From contig NZ_AP028878.1 of NCBI RefSeq assembly GCF_036511935.1, forward strand, positions 1,488,001-1,552,000: a stretch of DNA of 64,000 nucleotides, given 5' to 3'. Position numbers and translations under genes: made by a program. Each line of letters opens with the position of its first letter. Within the stretch, counting starts at the first letter, position 1. Below are positions 1 to 8,863 of the stretch, piece by piece. The notes beneath the pieces are model-generated. The model did not search any database and was not told the DNA's origin. It saw only the letters and a list, made by a program, of their open reading frames with translations. The DNA is from Marinobacter nanhaiticus D15-8W (lineage in GTDB: Bacteria > Pseudomonadota > Gammaproteobacteria > Pseudomonadales > Oleiphilaceae).

Positions 1-1
1 G

Positions 2-562
2 GCAAATCGCAATCACGTGCGGGCGGCACTGCAGAAGTTGGCGTCGGAGACCAAGGTCGTCTCGCTGATACCGAACCGAGGTGCGTTCGTCGCCAAGCCG
101 ACCGCTGAGGAGGCGCGCGAGATCTTCAGTGCGCGCATGGTGTTGGAGCGCGCTATCGTCGAGCTTGCCGTCACCAACCTGACCCCGCGTAATCACAATC
201 GTCTGCTCAAGCAGGTGGACAAAGAGAGGGAAGCCATTGCCCGTCAGGATCGACAGCAGATGATCCGCGAGTCAGGCAACTTCCACCGCCTGCTGGCGGA
301 CATCAGTGGCAATCGGGTATTGGGCGAATTGCTGGAGGGGCTGATAACGCGCACATCGCTGATTATCGCCTTGTACCAGGAAACCTTCGACGTGAAGTGC
401 TCTATCGGTGAGCACCAGGCCGTGGCCGAAGCCATTCTGCGACAGGACAGGGACGAGGCTATCCGGCTCATGGATCACCACATGGACGACATCCAGAACC
501 ACCTCCTGCTCGATGAAAGCGAACCGGAGGTGGACCTGAGGGCAGCGTTATTACAGATTTAA
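2..562 (+). CDS. GntR-family regulator with FCD domain (5' end outside window)
   Basis: The reading frame is already open at the window edge, so the N-terminus is missing. The first residues are the end of a winged helix-turn-helix: recognition-helix remnants, then the wing motif LIPNRGAFVA typical of GntR proteins. The rest is an all-helical FCD ligand-binding domain, with histidines in the usual metal-site contexts (NFHRLLAD, GEHQAVAEAI, MDHHMDD). FCD regulators usually sense small carboxylic acids and repress a neighbouring catabolic operon. That operon would lie to the left of the window, so the ligand is unknown. The gene ends 119 bp before ypfJ and does not look co-transcribed with it. 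Confidence 0.85.
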   Translation, partial: ANRNHVRAALQKLASETKVVSLIPNRGAFVAKPTAEEAREIFSARMVLERAIVELAVTNLTPRNHNRLLKQVDKEREAIARQDRQQMIRESGNFHRLLADISGNRVLGELLEGLITRTSLIIALYQETFDVKCSIGEHQAVAEAILRQDRDEAIRLMDHHMDDIQNHLLLDESEPEVDLRAALLQI

Positions 563-599
563 TGACGCGCTCTTATGTCCCGGCTTGGGCTATTATTCA

Positions 600-681
600 G
601 GGAGCACCAGTTGGTTTATCGAAGCCCGGACCAGCGTAGTCGGGCCTCCTGACATACCTCGAAGATCAAGGGGGTGCTCCC
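600..681 (+). promoter_or_regulatory. Inverted repeat in the ypfJ leader that pairs with the ribosome binding site
   Basis: GGGAGCACC at 600-608 is perfectly complementary to GGTGCTCCC at 673-681. The second arm ends at the base before the ypfJ ATG (682) and contains its G-rich ribosome binding site. A second hairpin (GCCCG at 624-628 with CGGGC at 641-645, closing through GAC/GTC) lies inside the loop. If transcription starts upstream of 600, the leader could fold and hide the ribosome binding site. The pairing is seen directly; the regulatory role is inferred. Confidence 0.4.
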
Positions 682-1590
682 ATGCGTTGGCGAGGCAGGC
701 GGCAGAGCAGCAATGTGGAGGACCGGCGGGGGCAATCCGTTCGCTACGGTGGCGCCGGCGCCGGAGGCTTGATGTTGCTGCGTTTGCTGCCCAATATGCT
801 GCGCAGCAAGACAGGGCGGGTCATCTTGATCGTCGGGGTGCTGGTGGTTGTCGGCGCCAAGTTCCTGGGCGTGGATGTTTTGCCCATGCTGCTGGGCACC
901 GGCAGCCCGACAACGGTCCAGCCTTCCCGTGAGTTGACCGAGCAGGAGCAGGAACTGGCGGATTTCGTGTCGGTTGTTCTCGCCGACACCGAAGATACCT
1001 GGAACCAGATCTTTACCGATCTCGGTGGCTCCTACACCGAACCCACCCTCGTGCTTTTCTCAGATCGCGTGAACTCAGCCTGCGGGCTGGCCAGCTCTGC
1101 TGTGGGTCCGTTTTATTGCCCAGGCGACCAGCAGGTGTACCTCGATCTGGCGTTCTTCCGCGATCTGCGTGAACGTTATGCTGCCCCGGGGGACTTCGCC
1201 CAGGCCTATGTGATTGCCCATGAGGTGGGGCATCACGTACAGACAGTGATGGGGATCGGCGCTGAGGTGCGCCAGGCCGGTCAGGGGCGCAGCCAGTCAG
1301 AGGTCAATGCCTTATCCGTACGTCAGGAATTGCAGGCGGACTGCTTTGCCGGCCTGTGGGGGCATGCCGCCCAGACTCAGCGTCAGTTGCTTGAGCCGCG
1401 CGACCTGGAGGAGGCGCTGGGCGCGGCCAGTGCCATCGGCGACGATCGCCTCCAACGCCAGACTGGCGGCACGGTGGTGCCGGACAGCTTCACCCACGGC
1501 AGCTCCGAGCAGCGGGTGCGCTGGTTTCGGCGCGGCTTCGAAACCGGCGACATCAACAACTGCAATACCTTCTCGGTGGAGAACCCCTAG
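682..1590 (+). CDS. ypfJ: YpfJ-family neutral zinc metallopeptidase
   Basis: The 302-residue protein starts with the signature MRWRGRRQSSNVEDRRG that opens YpfJ proteins. It then has one membrane segment (about residues 46-65) and a zinc-peptidase domain. The zinc motif AHEVGHHVQ lies near residue 180, with a probable third ligand in ELQADCFAG about 40 residues later. The family is annotated as neutral zinc metallopeptidase; natural substrates are not established. The expected topology is a single N-terminal anchor with the protease domain outside the cytoplasm. It is convergent with the MscS gene, 8 bp away. The start abuts an inverted repeat covering the ribosome binding site. Confidence 0.9.
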   Translation: MRWRGRRQSSNVEDRRGQSVRYGGAGAGGLMLLRLLPNMLRSKTGRVILIVGVLVVVGAKFLGVDVLPMLLGTGSPTTVQPSRELTEQEQELADFVSVVLADTEDTWNQIFTDLGGSYTEPTLVLFSDRVNSACGLASSAVGPFYCPGDQQVYLDLAFFRDLRERYAAPGDFAQAYVIAHEVGHHVQTVMGIGAEVRQAGQGRSQSEVNALSVRQELQADCFAGLWGHAAQTQRQLLEPRDLEEALGAASAIGDDRLQRQTGGTVVPDSFTHGSSEQRVRWFRRGFETGDINNCNTFSVENP

Positions 1591-1598
1591 CAGTGGCA

Positions 1599-4412
1599 TT
1601 AGCTGGGAGTCGCCTGTCCGTCGGGTTTGTTTGTCTCTTCGCCGGTTTTTGAGTCGATCCAGCTGCGTACGTGGATGTCCCGCTGCGGGAACGGAATCTG
1701 GAAGCCAGCGTCGCGCAGCTCTCGTGTAATCGATGAATGCAGTTCGTGGGCCAGCGGCATGTAGTCGAGGAGGTCCTGGATGAACACCCGTACCTCGAAA
1801 TCGATGCTGCTCTCGCCCAATCCCACGCAAAATACAGCCGGCGCTGGATCATCCACGACCCGAGCATTACTTTCCGCCACGCGGCTGAGGACCTCCTGCA
1901 CCTTGTCTACGTCCGACCCGTAGGCCACACCCACGCGGACAATGACCCGCACGATCGGATCGGTCAGCGTCCAGTTGGTCAGGTCCTGGGTGACGAAGGT
2001 TTTGTTGGGGATGATCTGTTCCTTACGGTCCCAGTCCACCAGCGTGGTGGCGCGGATACGGATGCGGGAGACCGTGCCGGTGATACCGCCGATGGTGACC
2101 GTGTCACCCACGCGGATAGGGCGTTCGAATAGCAGGATGATGCCCGAGATAAAATTGGCCACGATTTCCTGCAGGCCGAAGCCGAGGCCGACACCCAGGG
2201 CCGCCACCAGCCATTGGAGCTTGGACCACTGTAGACCGATTACCGCCAGGGACAGGGTGACGCCGAGGATGATGATCAGGTACGTCACAATCGTTATGAT
2301 GGCGTAGCCGGCGCCAGGCTGGAGATTCATCCGGCTGAGTACCATGACTTCCAGGGTGCCCGGCAGGTTCTTGGCCGCCAGCACCGTGGCAGCAATCGCC
2401 AGTATGGCAAAGAGCAGATCACCTAATGTGATAGGGATGGGGTCGCTGCCCTCGATTCCGGTCGTGATCGTCCACAGGGTCAGACTGTCAAACAGCTGCA
2501 GCGCGGGGATCACACCTTCCCAAAGCATCCAAAGCCCGGAGAGTGCCAGGGCCATGGTCAGAATGCGCAGCAGCGCGGTACTTTGCTGGCTGATATCCTT
2601 CAGGTCCATTTCTGGCATGTCGTATGCTTGGGGTAAGCCTTCGCCTGTGTTTTCAGCGGCTTCCTTGGCTTCGGCCAACTTGCGCTCGGCCGCCCGTTGC
2701 TCACGTAGCCGCTGTAGGGTCATACGCCGTTCACGTACGGAAAGACCGCGCAGGCCCAAGTAGTAAACCAACATCGTAAAGGCCAGCCAGCAGATGCTGA
2801 TAAACAGGTTGCCTTCGAGCTGGACGGCCGTGTAGTGGTAGCCCCAAAGCGACGCCGCTGCTAACACCAGGGGTAGTGTCACAGCAAGCCAGTGCAGCAT
2901 CCTGAGGACCTTCTGTTCCATGCGTCGACGTCTTACGGTGATCATCACCCGTTGGGCGAAGAACGCCAGGGCGATGGACGCAATCGTGAACAGCACGCGT
3001 CCGAGGCTGTCGCTATAGGCGGCGCCGTCTGGTGTTTGCATCGTCGGCAGGAGGATGGTGATGGGTACCAGTACCGCCAGCAGGATGGGAATCTGCCGTC
3101 GGATGACTCGCAGGGTCAGGCCATTCCATTTGAAGTGCCGTTCGCCCAGGCCGTCGTTGCGTGCCACCTTGTTCACGAAACTCAACAGCAGCACGATAAA
3201 GGCCGCCGCGGTGAACCCCTGTGACAGCGCCTTAAAGAACTCGTTGCCTTCCATCAGCAGCAGCGAGACGATCGACAGAGCCAGAACCCCGGGGAAAACC
3301 AGGAGAATGCTGTTGAGGAGCGCCAGCAGCGTATGGGAAAAGCGGTCTTTGCCAACGTTGCCGACAAATTCCCCATTGGTGGCGATATTTTTTCGGATTG
3401 TCTTCCGCTTTACCACGACGGCGATCAGCACAGCGAGCATTAACAACATGCGGGCCCCGCGCTCGTCGATCGACGCCTTCATCGTGGCCACCAGTTCAGA
3501 TGGCTTGAAGGAGGTCACCAGCCATACCGCAGCCTGGTAGAGTTGCCCTAGGGTGTCGAGTGCAAATGGCTGAGCGCTCGGCAGCCAGAACAACCGCTGT
3601 TGCAGCAATTCCTGGTAAGCGAGGACACGCTCCCTCAGGTCGGCGACCGTTGTGAAGTACTCGTTGAGCACGTCGATGTGACTGGTAATGACGTCGTGCA
3701 ACTGACGAATGAGCTCTGAGCGTTTTTCCTTCAACTCGATGTTTTTTTGTATATCCCTGTCCAGGGAAGCCTCAAACTCCTCCAGCTTGAGTTGCTCTTC
3801 CCGCGCGGTGGAGAGTTTCTTCTGGATACCGTCGGTAAGGCTGTCGGCAATCGTCTGTCGCTGCAGCCGGTCGAGCCTCTGGCGCAGCAGGCTGGCATAT
3901 TCTTCCGTTACATTGAGACCCGCGCGCTCCAGTCGTAGCTGGAAACTCTCGTATTCATTGTTGAGCCGCTTAAGGAGTGACTGGGCATAGGCCAGCCGGG
4001 TGCTGCTCGCTTCCAGTGCCGCCTGCTGCTGATCCAGGGAGTCTCGTAGAGACTGGATTTGCTGGCGGATGCCGGCTGAAGTGGCTGAAGGGAGATCCAG
4101 CGGTTCCGGTTCGGCAACCTCATCATCGATGTCAGGTTGCACCGGAGGTCCGGTGGGTTTTGGTGCGGGTTCCTCTTCGGGCTGCTCCTCACCTGGGGCA
4201 GACTTCCCGTTTTTCGCCTGTTCGCCCTGTTCAGGCTGGGCCTGTTCGCCTTCCTGTTGTTGTTGCTCACCTTCCTGTTGTTGTTCGCCCCCGAGTAGCT
4301 GGGGCATCTGCTGGGCAACGGCCGGCGTGACGCTGATCAGGATCAGCAGTAGACCGAACAAGGAGAAAACAATGGGGCGGGTACCGGGATGCAGCTTACT
4401 CAACAACATCAT
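1599..4412 (-). CDS. Large MscS-family mechanosensitive channel (MscK-like size)
   Basis: A 937-residue protein, far longer than MscS (about 290) and closer to the MscK/MscM class. It has an N-terminal signal peptide ending near VAQQ, then a low-complexity Gln/Glu/Pro linker (about residues 40-95), a periplasmic coiled-coil region (about 110-270), several membrane helices (about 300-700), and the MscS core. The core comprises a Gly/Ala-rich pore helix (LVAALGVGLGFGLQEIVANF, about 730-750) followed by the beta domain with RPIRVGDTVTIGGITGTV. Such channels open when membrane tension rises and release solutes during osmotic downshock. The gene stands alone. The Q/E-rich linker is unusual and could vary in length between strains. 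Confidence 0.9.
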   Translation of the reverse strand: MMLLSKLHPGTRPIVFSLFGLLLILISVTPAVAQQMPQLLGGEQQQEGEQQQQEGEQAQPEQGEQAKNGKSAPGEEQPEEEPAPKPTGPPVQPDIDDEVAEPEPLDLPSATSAGIRQQIQSLRDSLDQQQAALEASSTRLAYAQSLLKRLNNEYESFQLRLERAGLNVTEEYASLLRQRLDRLQRQTIADSLTDGIQKKLSTAREEQLKLEEFEASLDRDIQKNIELKEKRSELIRQLHDVITSHIDVLNEYFTTVADLRERVLAYQELLQQRLFWLPSAQPFALDTLGQLYQAAVWLVTSFKPSELVATMKASIDERGARMLLMLAVLIAVVVKRKTIRKNIATNGEFVGNVGKDRFSHTLLALLNSILLVFPGVLALSIVSLLLMEGNEFFKALSQGFTAAAFIVLLLSFVNKVARNDGLGERHFKWNGLTLRVIRRQIPILLAVLVPITILLPTMQTPDGAAYSDSLGRVLFTIASIALAFFAQRVMITVRRRRMEQKVLRMLHWLAVTLPLVLAAASLWGYHYTAVQLEGNLFISICWLAFTMLVYYLGLRGLSVRERRMTLQRLREQRAAERKLAEAKEAAENTGEGLPQAYDMPEMDLKDISQQSTALLRILTMALALSGLWMLWEGVIPALQLFDSLTLWTITTGIEGSDPIPITLGDLLFAILAIAATVLAAKNLPGTLEVMVLSRMNLQPGAGYAIITIVTYLIIILGVTLSLAVIGLQWSKLQWLVAALGVGLGFGLQEIVANFISGIILLFERPIRVGDTVTIGGITGTVSRIRIRATTLVDWDRKEQIIPNKTFVTQDLTNWTLTDPIVRVIVRVGVAYGSDVDKVQEVLSRVAESNARVVDDPAPAVFCVGLGESSIDFEVRVFIQDLLDYMPLAHELHSSITRELRDAGFQIPFPQRDIHVRSWIDSKTGEETNKPDGQATPS

Positions 4413-4638
4413 GCGTGCACTTTCCCTAATCGAGCCGAGTTATTGGTTAACCTGTAAGTCTAGCCCGAAAGCATGCCTTATCGCAGATGACAAAGCATTC
4501 ATGACCCGCCGACAGCCATCCTGTGATGTTTAAAACCCCATAACCGAGCAGTACGCTGAAGGTATCGGCGGATCAGGCCTTACCGCCTCCACGCACAGCG
4601 ACGGAAACACGTACAGTGACGGAAAGGAGGGAGGCACT

Positions 4639-5376
4639 ATGAGCAAGGGACAGGTTCATGTCGGCACGTCGGGCTGGAACTTCGATAGCTGGGCGGGGGA
4701 TTTCTATCCCGATGGGCTGCGCAAGAGCGATTTGCTGCCGGAATACGCCCGGCACTTCTCGACGGTCGAGGTGAACAACAGTTTCTACAACCTGCCCAGC
4801 ACCAAGACTGCCAGGCACTGGAAGGATGAAGCCCCGGACGACTTCCTGTTTGCCTGCAAGGCCAGCCGTTACATCACGCACATGAAGAAGCTAAAGGACC
4901 CGGATGAGGGCATCGACAAGATGCTTCACGCGCTGGAGCCCCTGGGCAACAAGCTTGGCCCCATCCTCTTCCAGTTGCCGCCCAACTGGCGAGTGAATGC
5001 CGAACGGCTGCAAGCATTCCTGGAAAAGCTGCCCAAGGGACACCGTTATACCTTCGAATTTCGTGATACCAGCTGGCATTGCCAGGAAGTCTACGACCTG
5101 TTGGAGAAGCACAATGTAGCCCTGTGCTTCTATGACTACGAGAAGTATCAATCGCCGGAACAGGCCACGGCTGATTTCATCTATATCCGCCTCCATGGTC
5201 CCGAGGAGACGGCTTACTCAGGCTCTTACGACGGACGCACACTGGCTGGCTACGCGCGCAAGATCAATCGCTGGCGGAATGAGGGTAGGGACGTGTTCTG
5301 CTACTTCGACAACGACGAGAAGGCCTGCGCGCCGCACGATGCGGAGAAACTGCTGGAGTCGTTGGAGAAGCATTGA
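4639..5376 (+). CDS. DUF72 (YecE-family) protein
   Basis: A 245-residue cytoplasmic protein with the DUF72 opening VGTSGWNFDSWAGDFYP and a complete TIM-barrel-like domain, including FEFRDTSWH and the YIRLHGP motif. DUF72 proteins are widespread, but their biochemical role is not established. The start is supported by AAGGAGGGAGG just upstream of ATG 4639. The gene is convergent with rsuA, with stop codons 4 bp apart, so no functional link is implied. Length matches the family. Confidence 0.85.
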   Translation: MSKGQVHVGTSGWNFDSWAGDFYPDGLRKSDLLPEYARHFSTVEVNNSFYNLPSTKTARHWKDEAPDDFLFACKASRYITHMKKLKDPDEGIDKMLHALEPLGNKLGPILFQLPPNWRVNAERLQAFLEKLPKGHRYTFEFRDTSWHCQEVYDLLEKHNVALCFYDYEKYQSPEQATADFIYIRLHGPEETAYSGSYDGRTLAGYARKINRWRNEGRDVFCYFDNDEKACAPHDAEKLLESLEKH

Positions 5377-5380
5377 CCTC

Positions 5381-6073
5381 TCATATCACCGAGGCGATTT
5401 CGCTGTCGAGCAATGGCCGCCACTCGCCGGGAGCTAGCGTCGGGTCGAGCCGGATTTCGCCCATGCTCTCCCGGTGCAGGGACTTCACGCGGTTGCCGAC
5501 GGCGGCGAACATACGCTTGACCTGGTGGTAGCGACCCTCGTAGATCGTCAGGCGGGCCTCACGCTCGGCGACTTGTTCAAGTCGAGCCGGGGAAGTCGTC
5601 AGCCTTTCGTAGGCGAGGTAAATGCCATCCGCAAAGCGTTGGTGAGTCTCGGGCGAGATGGGGTCCCGGGTAACCACGTGATAGGTCTTGGGAATCTTCT
5701 CGCGCGGCTCGGTCAGTCGGCGCGACCACAAACCATCATTGGTCAGAATGATCAGGCCGGACGTACTGCGATCCAGCCGTCCGCCGATATGCAGCACTGG
5801 CCGAAGCTGTGGTGCGACGAGATCAAGGACGGTCGGGTGCTGAGGGTCCCGGGTGGCGCTGAGGTAGCCCACCGGTTTGTGAAGCATGAGATAGTGGGCG
5901 GTTTGTTCCTGCAAGACAGTGCCGTCCATGCTGATGGTCATAAAACGCTCGACGGTGGTCACAGGATTACGCTCCGGCTGGCCATCGACCCAGACCCGGC
6001 CTCCGGCGATAAGGAGGCGGGCCTGTCGGAAACTATGGCCCGTTTGCTTACAGATAAATCGGTCGAGTCTCAT
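5381..6073 (-). CDS. rsuA: 16S rRNA pseudouridine(516) synthase RsuA
   Basis: A 230-residue protein beginning MRLDRFICKQTG, which is the start of the RsuA S4 RNA-binding domain (residues 1-60). The catalytic domain contains GRLDRSTSGLIILTNDG with the conserved Asp, and a C-terminal motif YHQVKRMFAAVGNRV. The ending GEWRPLLDSEI matches RsuA closely. The enzyme makes pseudouridine at position 516 of 16S rRNA in E. coli. The open frame extends 71 codons further upstream, but those residues do not resemble the family, so the start is set at 6073. No strong Shine-Dalgarno is visible before it. Confidence 0.87.
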   Translation of the reverse strand: MRLDRFICKQTGHSFRQARLLIAGGRVWVDGQPERNPVTTVERFMTISMDGTVLQEQTAHYLMLHKPVGYLSATRDPQHPTVLDLVAPQLRPVLHIGGRLDRSTSGLIILTNDGLWSRRLTEPREKIPKTYHVVTRDPISPETHQRFADGIYLAYERLTTSPARLEQVAEREARLTIYEGRYHQVKRMFAAVGNRVKSLHRESMGEIRLDPTLAPGEWRPLLDSEIASVI

Positions 6074-6177
6074 GTCCAGAACCGTATTGAAGTCAGGCAC
6101 AACGATGCACGGCCCGACCCACTGAGGCAAGCGTGGGCTTGAGATTGGCTGCGTCGGACCAAGGTAATCCCTAAAGA

Positions 6178-6205
6178 CCTGCCGGAAAAATACGCGTCCG
6201 GCAGG
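6178..6205 (+). promoter_or_regulatory. Hairpin in the ftsH leader
   Basis: CCTGCCGGA (6178-6186) and TCCGGCAGG (6197-6205) form a perfect 9-bp stem with a 10-nt A/T-rich loop, 46 bp upstream of the ftsH start. There is no T tract, so it is not a classical terminator. It could be a 5' UTR structure or a protein-binding dyad. Confidence 0.35.
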
Positions 6206-6251
6206 ACATGCTTGAGCTGTTCTCTCAGCACCCAGTACGGAGGACGCGGAA

Positions 6252-8282
6252 ATGATGCGTCGCCTTTTGCGCTCGGAAGAGTCCAAGGATCAACGGAAAC
6301 AGCAGCGCCCCCCCGACCCGATGTCCGAAGCGGGCCAGAAACATCAGGGGCCCAAGTGGTTCCACGTGTTGAACCTGTTGCTACTGATGTTCGTGTTGTT
6401 CTACGTGGTTCAACTGCTCTCCCAGTCCGGCGCGCAGAACCTGTCCTACACCGAATTCAAGGAGCGGGTGCAGGCCGGGCAGGTCCAGGAGGTCACCATC
6501 GAAGGTCGGCAAGTTCGCGGTACCTTGACCTCCGCCGGGACCGACGCGTCGGGAGAAGCTGCGGCGGACCAACCCACCGGCTTCAATAGCCAGATTCCGG
6601 AGTTTGCCGGTGAAAGCGTGCTCGACCTGCTTGAGCAGAATGGTGTGACCATCAACGCCGTCGAGGACGAGCCCGGCGTGTGGAGCCAGTTGCTGATCAA
6701 TCTGTTGCCTTGGGTCCTGATCGTAGGGTTGCTGATTTATGTGGGTCGGCGTATGCAGCAGCGAATGGGCGACCAGCAGCAGGGCATCTTTGGCTTCTCC
6801 AAATCCAAGGCCAAGCGTTTCAGCCGGGAAGACTCCAGCACCAGCTTCGATGACGTAGCCGGTTCCGAAAACGCCAAGAAAGACCTGGCAGAAATCGTCC
6901 AGTACCTGCGCGAACCGGGTTTCTACCGCCGCTTGGGCGCGAAGCTGCCCCGGGGCGTCTTGATGGTTGGCCCGCCGGGTACCGGTAAGACGCTGATGGC
7001 GCGCGCGGTCGCCGGGGAAGCCGGCGTGCCGTTCTATTCCATCTCCGGGTCCGAATTCATCGAGATGTTTGTCGGCGTCGGCGCTTCCCGGGTGAGGGAC
7101 ATGTTCGCTGAAGCACGCAAGGAATCCCCGGCCATCATCTTTATCGACGAGCTCGATGCAATTGGACGGGCCCGCGGTGCCGGAGTCGGCGGCGGTCACG
7201 ACGAGCGCGAGCAGACCCTGAACCAGATCCTGTCGGAAATGGACGGCTTCTCGCCCAGCGAAGCCGTAGTGGTCATCGCGGCGACGAACCGACCGGACGT
7301 CCTGGACTCTGCCTTGCTGCGTCCGGGCCGGTTCGATCGCAAGGTTCTGCTGGACCGGCCGCACCGCGAGGCACGCGAGCGCATTCTCAAGGTCCACAGC
7401 CGCGATGTGCCGCTCGACGACTCCGTGGATATCAACATGGTGGCGCGCCGTACCGTTGGTTTTTCCGGCGCGGACCTGGAAAATCTGGTTAACGAGGCGG
7501 CGCTCAATGCCGGTCGAGAGAATGCCAACACCATCTCCATGGACCATTTCGACAAGGCCCGGGACAAGATCATCATGGGCGCCGAGCGGGAGCAGCGCCT
7601 GAGTGATGATGAAAAGGAAGTTATCGCCTACCACGAATCCGGCCACGCCCTGACGGCCCTTCTGTTCCCCAAGGCGGACCGGCTGGAGAAAGTGACCATC
7701 ATTCCCCGAGGGCAGGCTTTGGGCTTGACCGAACAGGCGCCCGACGAAGACCGACTCAACATGACCGCCAGCTATGCCAAGGATCGCATCGCCGTGATGC
7801 TGGGCGGTCGGGTTTCGGAAAAGTTGATCTACGACGAATACAGCAGTGGCGCCGAGAACGATCTGGAACAGGCCACCAAGCTGGCGCGGCGTATGGTATC
7901 CCGCTGGGGCATGAGCGACGAAATTGGTCCGATTTCCATCGGCATCAGCCAGGAAGAGGTTTTTCTCGGCCACGAAATATCCCGGGAACGTGACTTCAGT
8001 GAAGCGACGGTTGAGCGGGTCGACCAGGAAGTGCGCAAGCTGATCACGGGTATCGAGCGGAAAGTCGAGCAAGCGCTGAAGGACAACCGCGAAAAGCTCG
8101 ATGAGCTGGCCCATGGACTGCTGGACAGTGAAACCCTTGAGGCGGATGAGATCGATCGTCTGCTGGGCTTCAAGGACGACAAAACCGGAGATTCGAGAGA
8201 GGTATCAGGTACCGGTAGTCACGAAGGGCAGGCCAGCGAACCCGGGCGCCCCGAGTCGCTCCATTCGCATCACCGCCGGTGA
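6252..8282 (+). CDS. ftsH: ATP-dependent zinc metalloprotease FtsH
   Basis: A 676-residue membrane AAA+ protease. Two membrane helices (about 37-56 and 146-166) flank a periplasmic domain. The AAA domain has Walker A GPPGTGKT (240-247), Walker [12 protein letters not shown] and the region [20 protein letters not shown]. The protease domain has HESGH (about 461-465) and the third zinc ligand in [11 protein letters not shown]. It degrades misfolded membrane proteins and short-lived regulators. A GGAGGA 7 bp before the ATG supports the start. It is not next to rlmE or folP, its usual gammaproteobacterial neighbours, so this may be a second copy. The Arg/Gln-rich N-terminal extension and the Ser/Gly/Glu-rich tail (about 645-676) are non-standard. 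Confidence 0.93.
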   Translation: MMRRLLRSEESKDQRKQQRPPDPMSEAGQKHQGPKWFHVLNLLLLMFVLFYVVQLLSQSGAQNLSYTEFKERVQAGQVQEVTIEGRQVRGTLTSAGTDASGEAAADQPTGFNSQIPEFAGESVLDLLEQNGVTINAVEDEPGVWSQLLINLLPWVLIVGLLIYVGRRMQQRMGDQQQGIFGFSKSKAKRFSREDSSTSFDDVAGSENAKKDLAEIVQYLREPGFYRRLGAKLPRGVLMVGPPGTGKTLMARAVAGEAGVPFYSISGSEFIEMFVGVGASRVRDMFAEARKESPAIIFIDELDAIGRARGAGVGGGHDEREQTLNQILSEMDGFSPSEAVVVIAATNRPDVLDSALLRPGRFDRKVLLDRPHREARERILKVHSRDVPLDDSVDINMVARRTVGFSGADLENLVNEAALNAGRENANTISMDHFDKARDKIIMGAEREQRLSDDEKEVIAYHESGHALTALLFPKADRLEKVTIIPRGQALGLTEQAPDEDRLNMTASYAKDRIAVMLGGRVSEKLIYDEYSSGAENDLEQATKLARRMVSRWGMSDEIGPISIGISQEEVFLGHEISRERDFSEATVERVDQEVRKLITGIERKVEQALKDNREKLDELAHGLLDSETLEADEIDRLLGFKDDKTGDSREVSGTGSHEGQASEPGRPESLHSHHRR

Positions 8283-8318
8283 CTAGGGTGCGCGCTCGGG
8301 GATTGGCCATACCGTGGT

Positions 8319-8344
8319 GCTGATGGGAAAAGCGCTCCATCAGC
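8319..8344 (+). terminator. Possible terminator after ftsH
   Basis: GCTGATGG (8319-8326) pairs perfectly with CCATCAGC (8337-8344), 37 bp after the ftsH stop. Only a loose T-containing stretch follows. It lies between convergent genes and could serve both strands. Confidence 0.35.
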
Positions 8345-8395
8345 TTCACTCACACGGGGCCTGCTTTTAGTGGTAACGGCAGTGGTACCGGCCGC

Positions 8396-8863
8396 TCAGA
8401 ATTCCCGCTTCGGCGCCACGGCTACCGCTTCCACCTCAAACAGCATGCCGTCCAGCGCCAGGCGTGGCACAGGGATTAACGTACAGGTGGGTTTCATCGC
8501 CGACTCCCAGGCTGCGTCCAGTTCGTCGGCAAGTATTCGCAGCCGTTCCTCGGAGTGGTCGACGATCAGCACCGTGAGCTTGGCGATGTCCTTCAACTCC
8601 GCGCCGGCGGCGTTCACCGCTGTTTTCAGGTTGGCGAGGGCCCAGCGCACCTGCAGGTGAAAATCGTCGGGCAGCTCGCCCTGCACGTTCTCGCCACCCT
8701 GGCCGGCGATGTAGATCAGCTGGCTGTTGGGGGCTACGATGCCCAGGTGTGAGTAGCCGTTTGCCGACGGGTCGTACAGACCCTCGGGATTGGAGAGGGT
8801 TAGTGGTTGGTGCGATGACGGGGTTGCCGCGATTTCCTGTTCGGGATTTTGAGTTGCACTCAT
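8396..8863 (-). CDS. Rid (YjgF/YER057c/UK114) family protein lacking the catalytic arginine
   Basis: A 155-residue protein with the Rid fold: an N-terminal extension of about 25 residues, YIAGQGG in the first half and FEVEAVAV near the end. Active RidA enzymes, which hydrolyse reactive enamines and imines, carry an arginine in the context PARSCV; here the position reads KPTCTLI, so it is absent. It probably belongs to one of the Rid subfamilies without imine deaminase activity. Its ATG overlaps the sigma-factor stop by 4 bp, so the two are translationally coupled. That coupling suggests a role in the ECF41 response. Confidence 0.85.
   Translation of the reverse strand: MSATQNPEQEIAATPSSHQPLTLSNPEGLYDPSANGYSHLGIVAPNSQLIYIAGQGGENVQGELPDDFHLQVRWALANLKTAVNAAGAELKDIAKLTVLIVDHSEERLRILADELDAAWESAMKPTCTLIPVPRLALDGMLFEVEAVAVAPKREF

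Noticed and set aside
6130..6245. Heat-shock sigma-32 promoter before ftsH
   Set aside because: CTTGAG occurs twice, but neither has a convincing CCCCAT-like -10 at correct spacing; the second would start transcription within the ribosome binding site.
6381..8114. Long open frame antisense to ftsH (577 codons)
   Set aside because: It lies entirely opposite a clear FtsH gene, has no family resemblance or ribosome binding site, and is a by-product of GC-rich codon usage.
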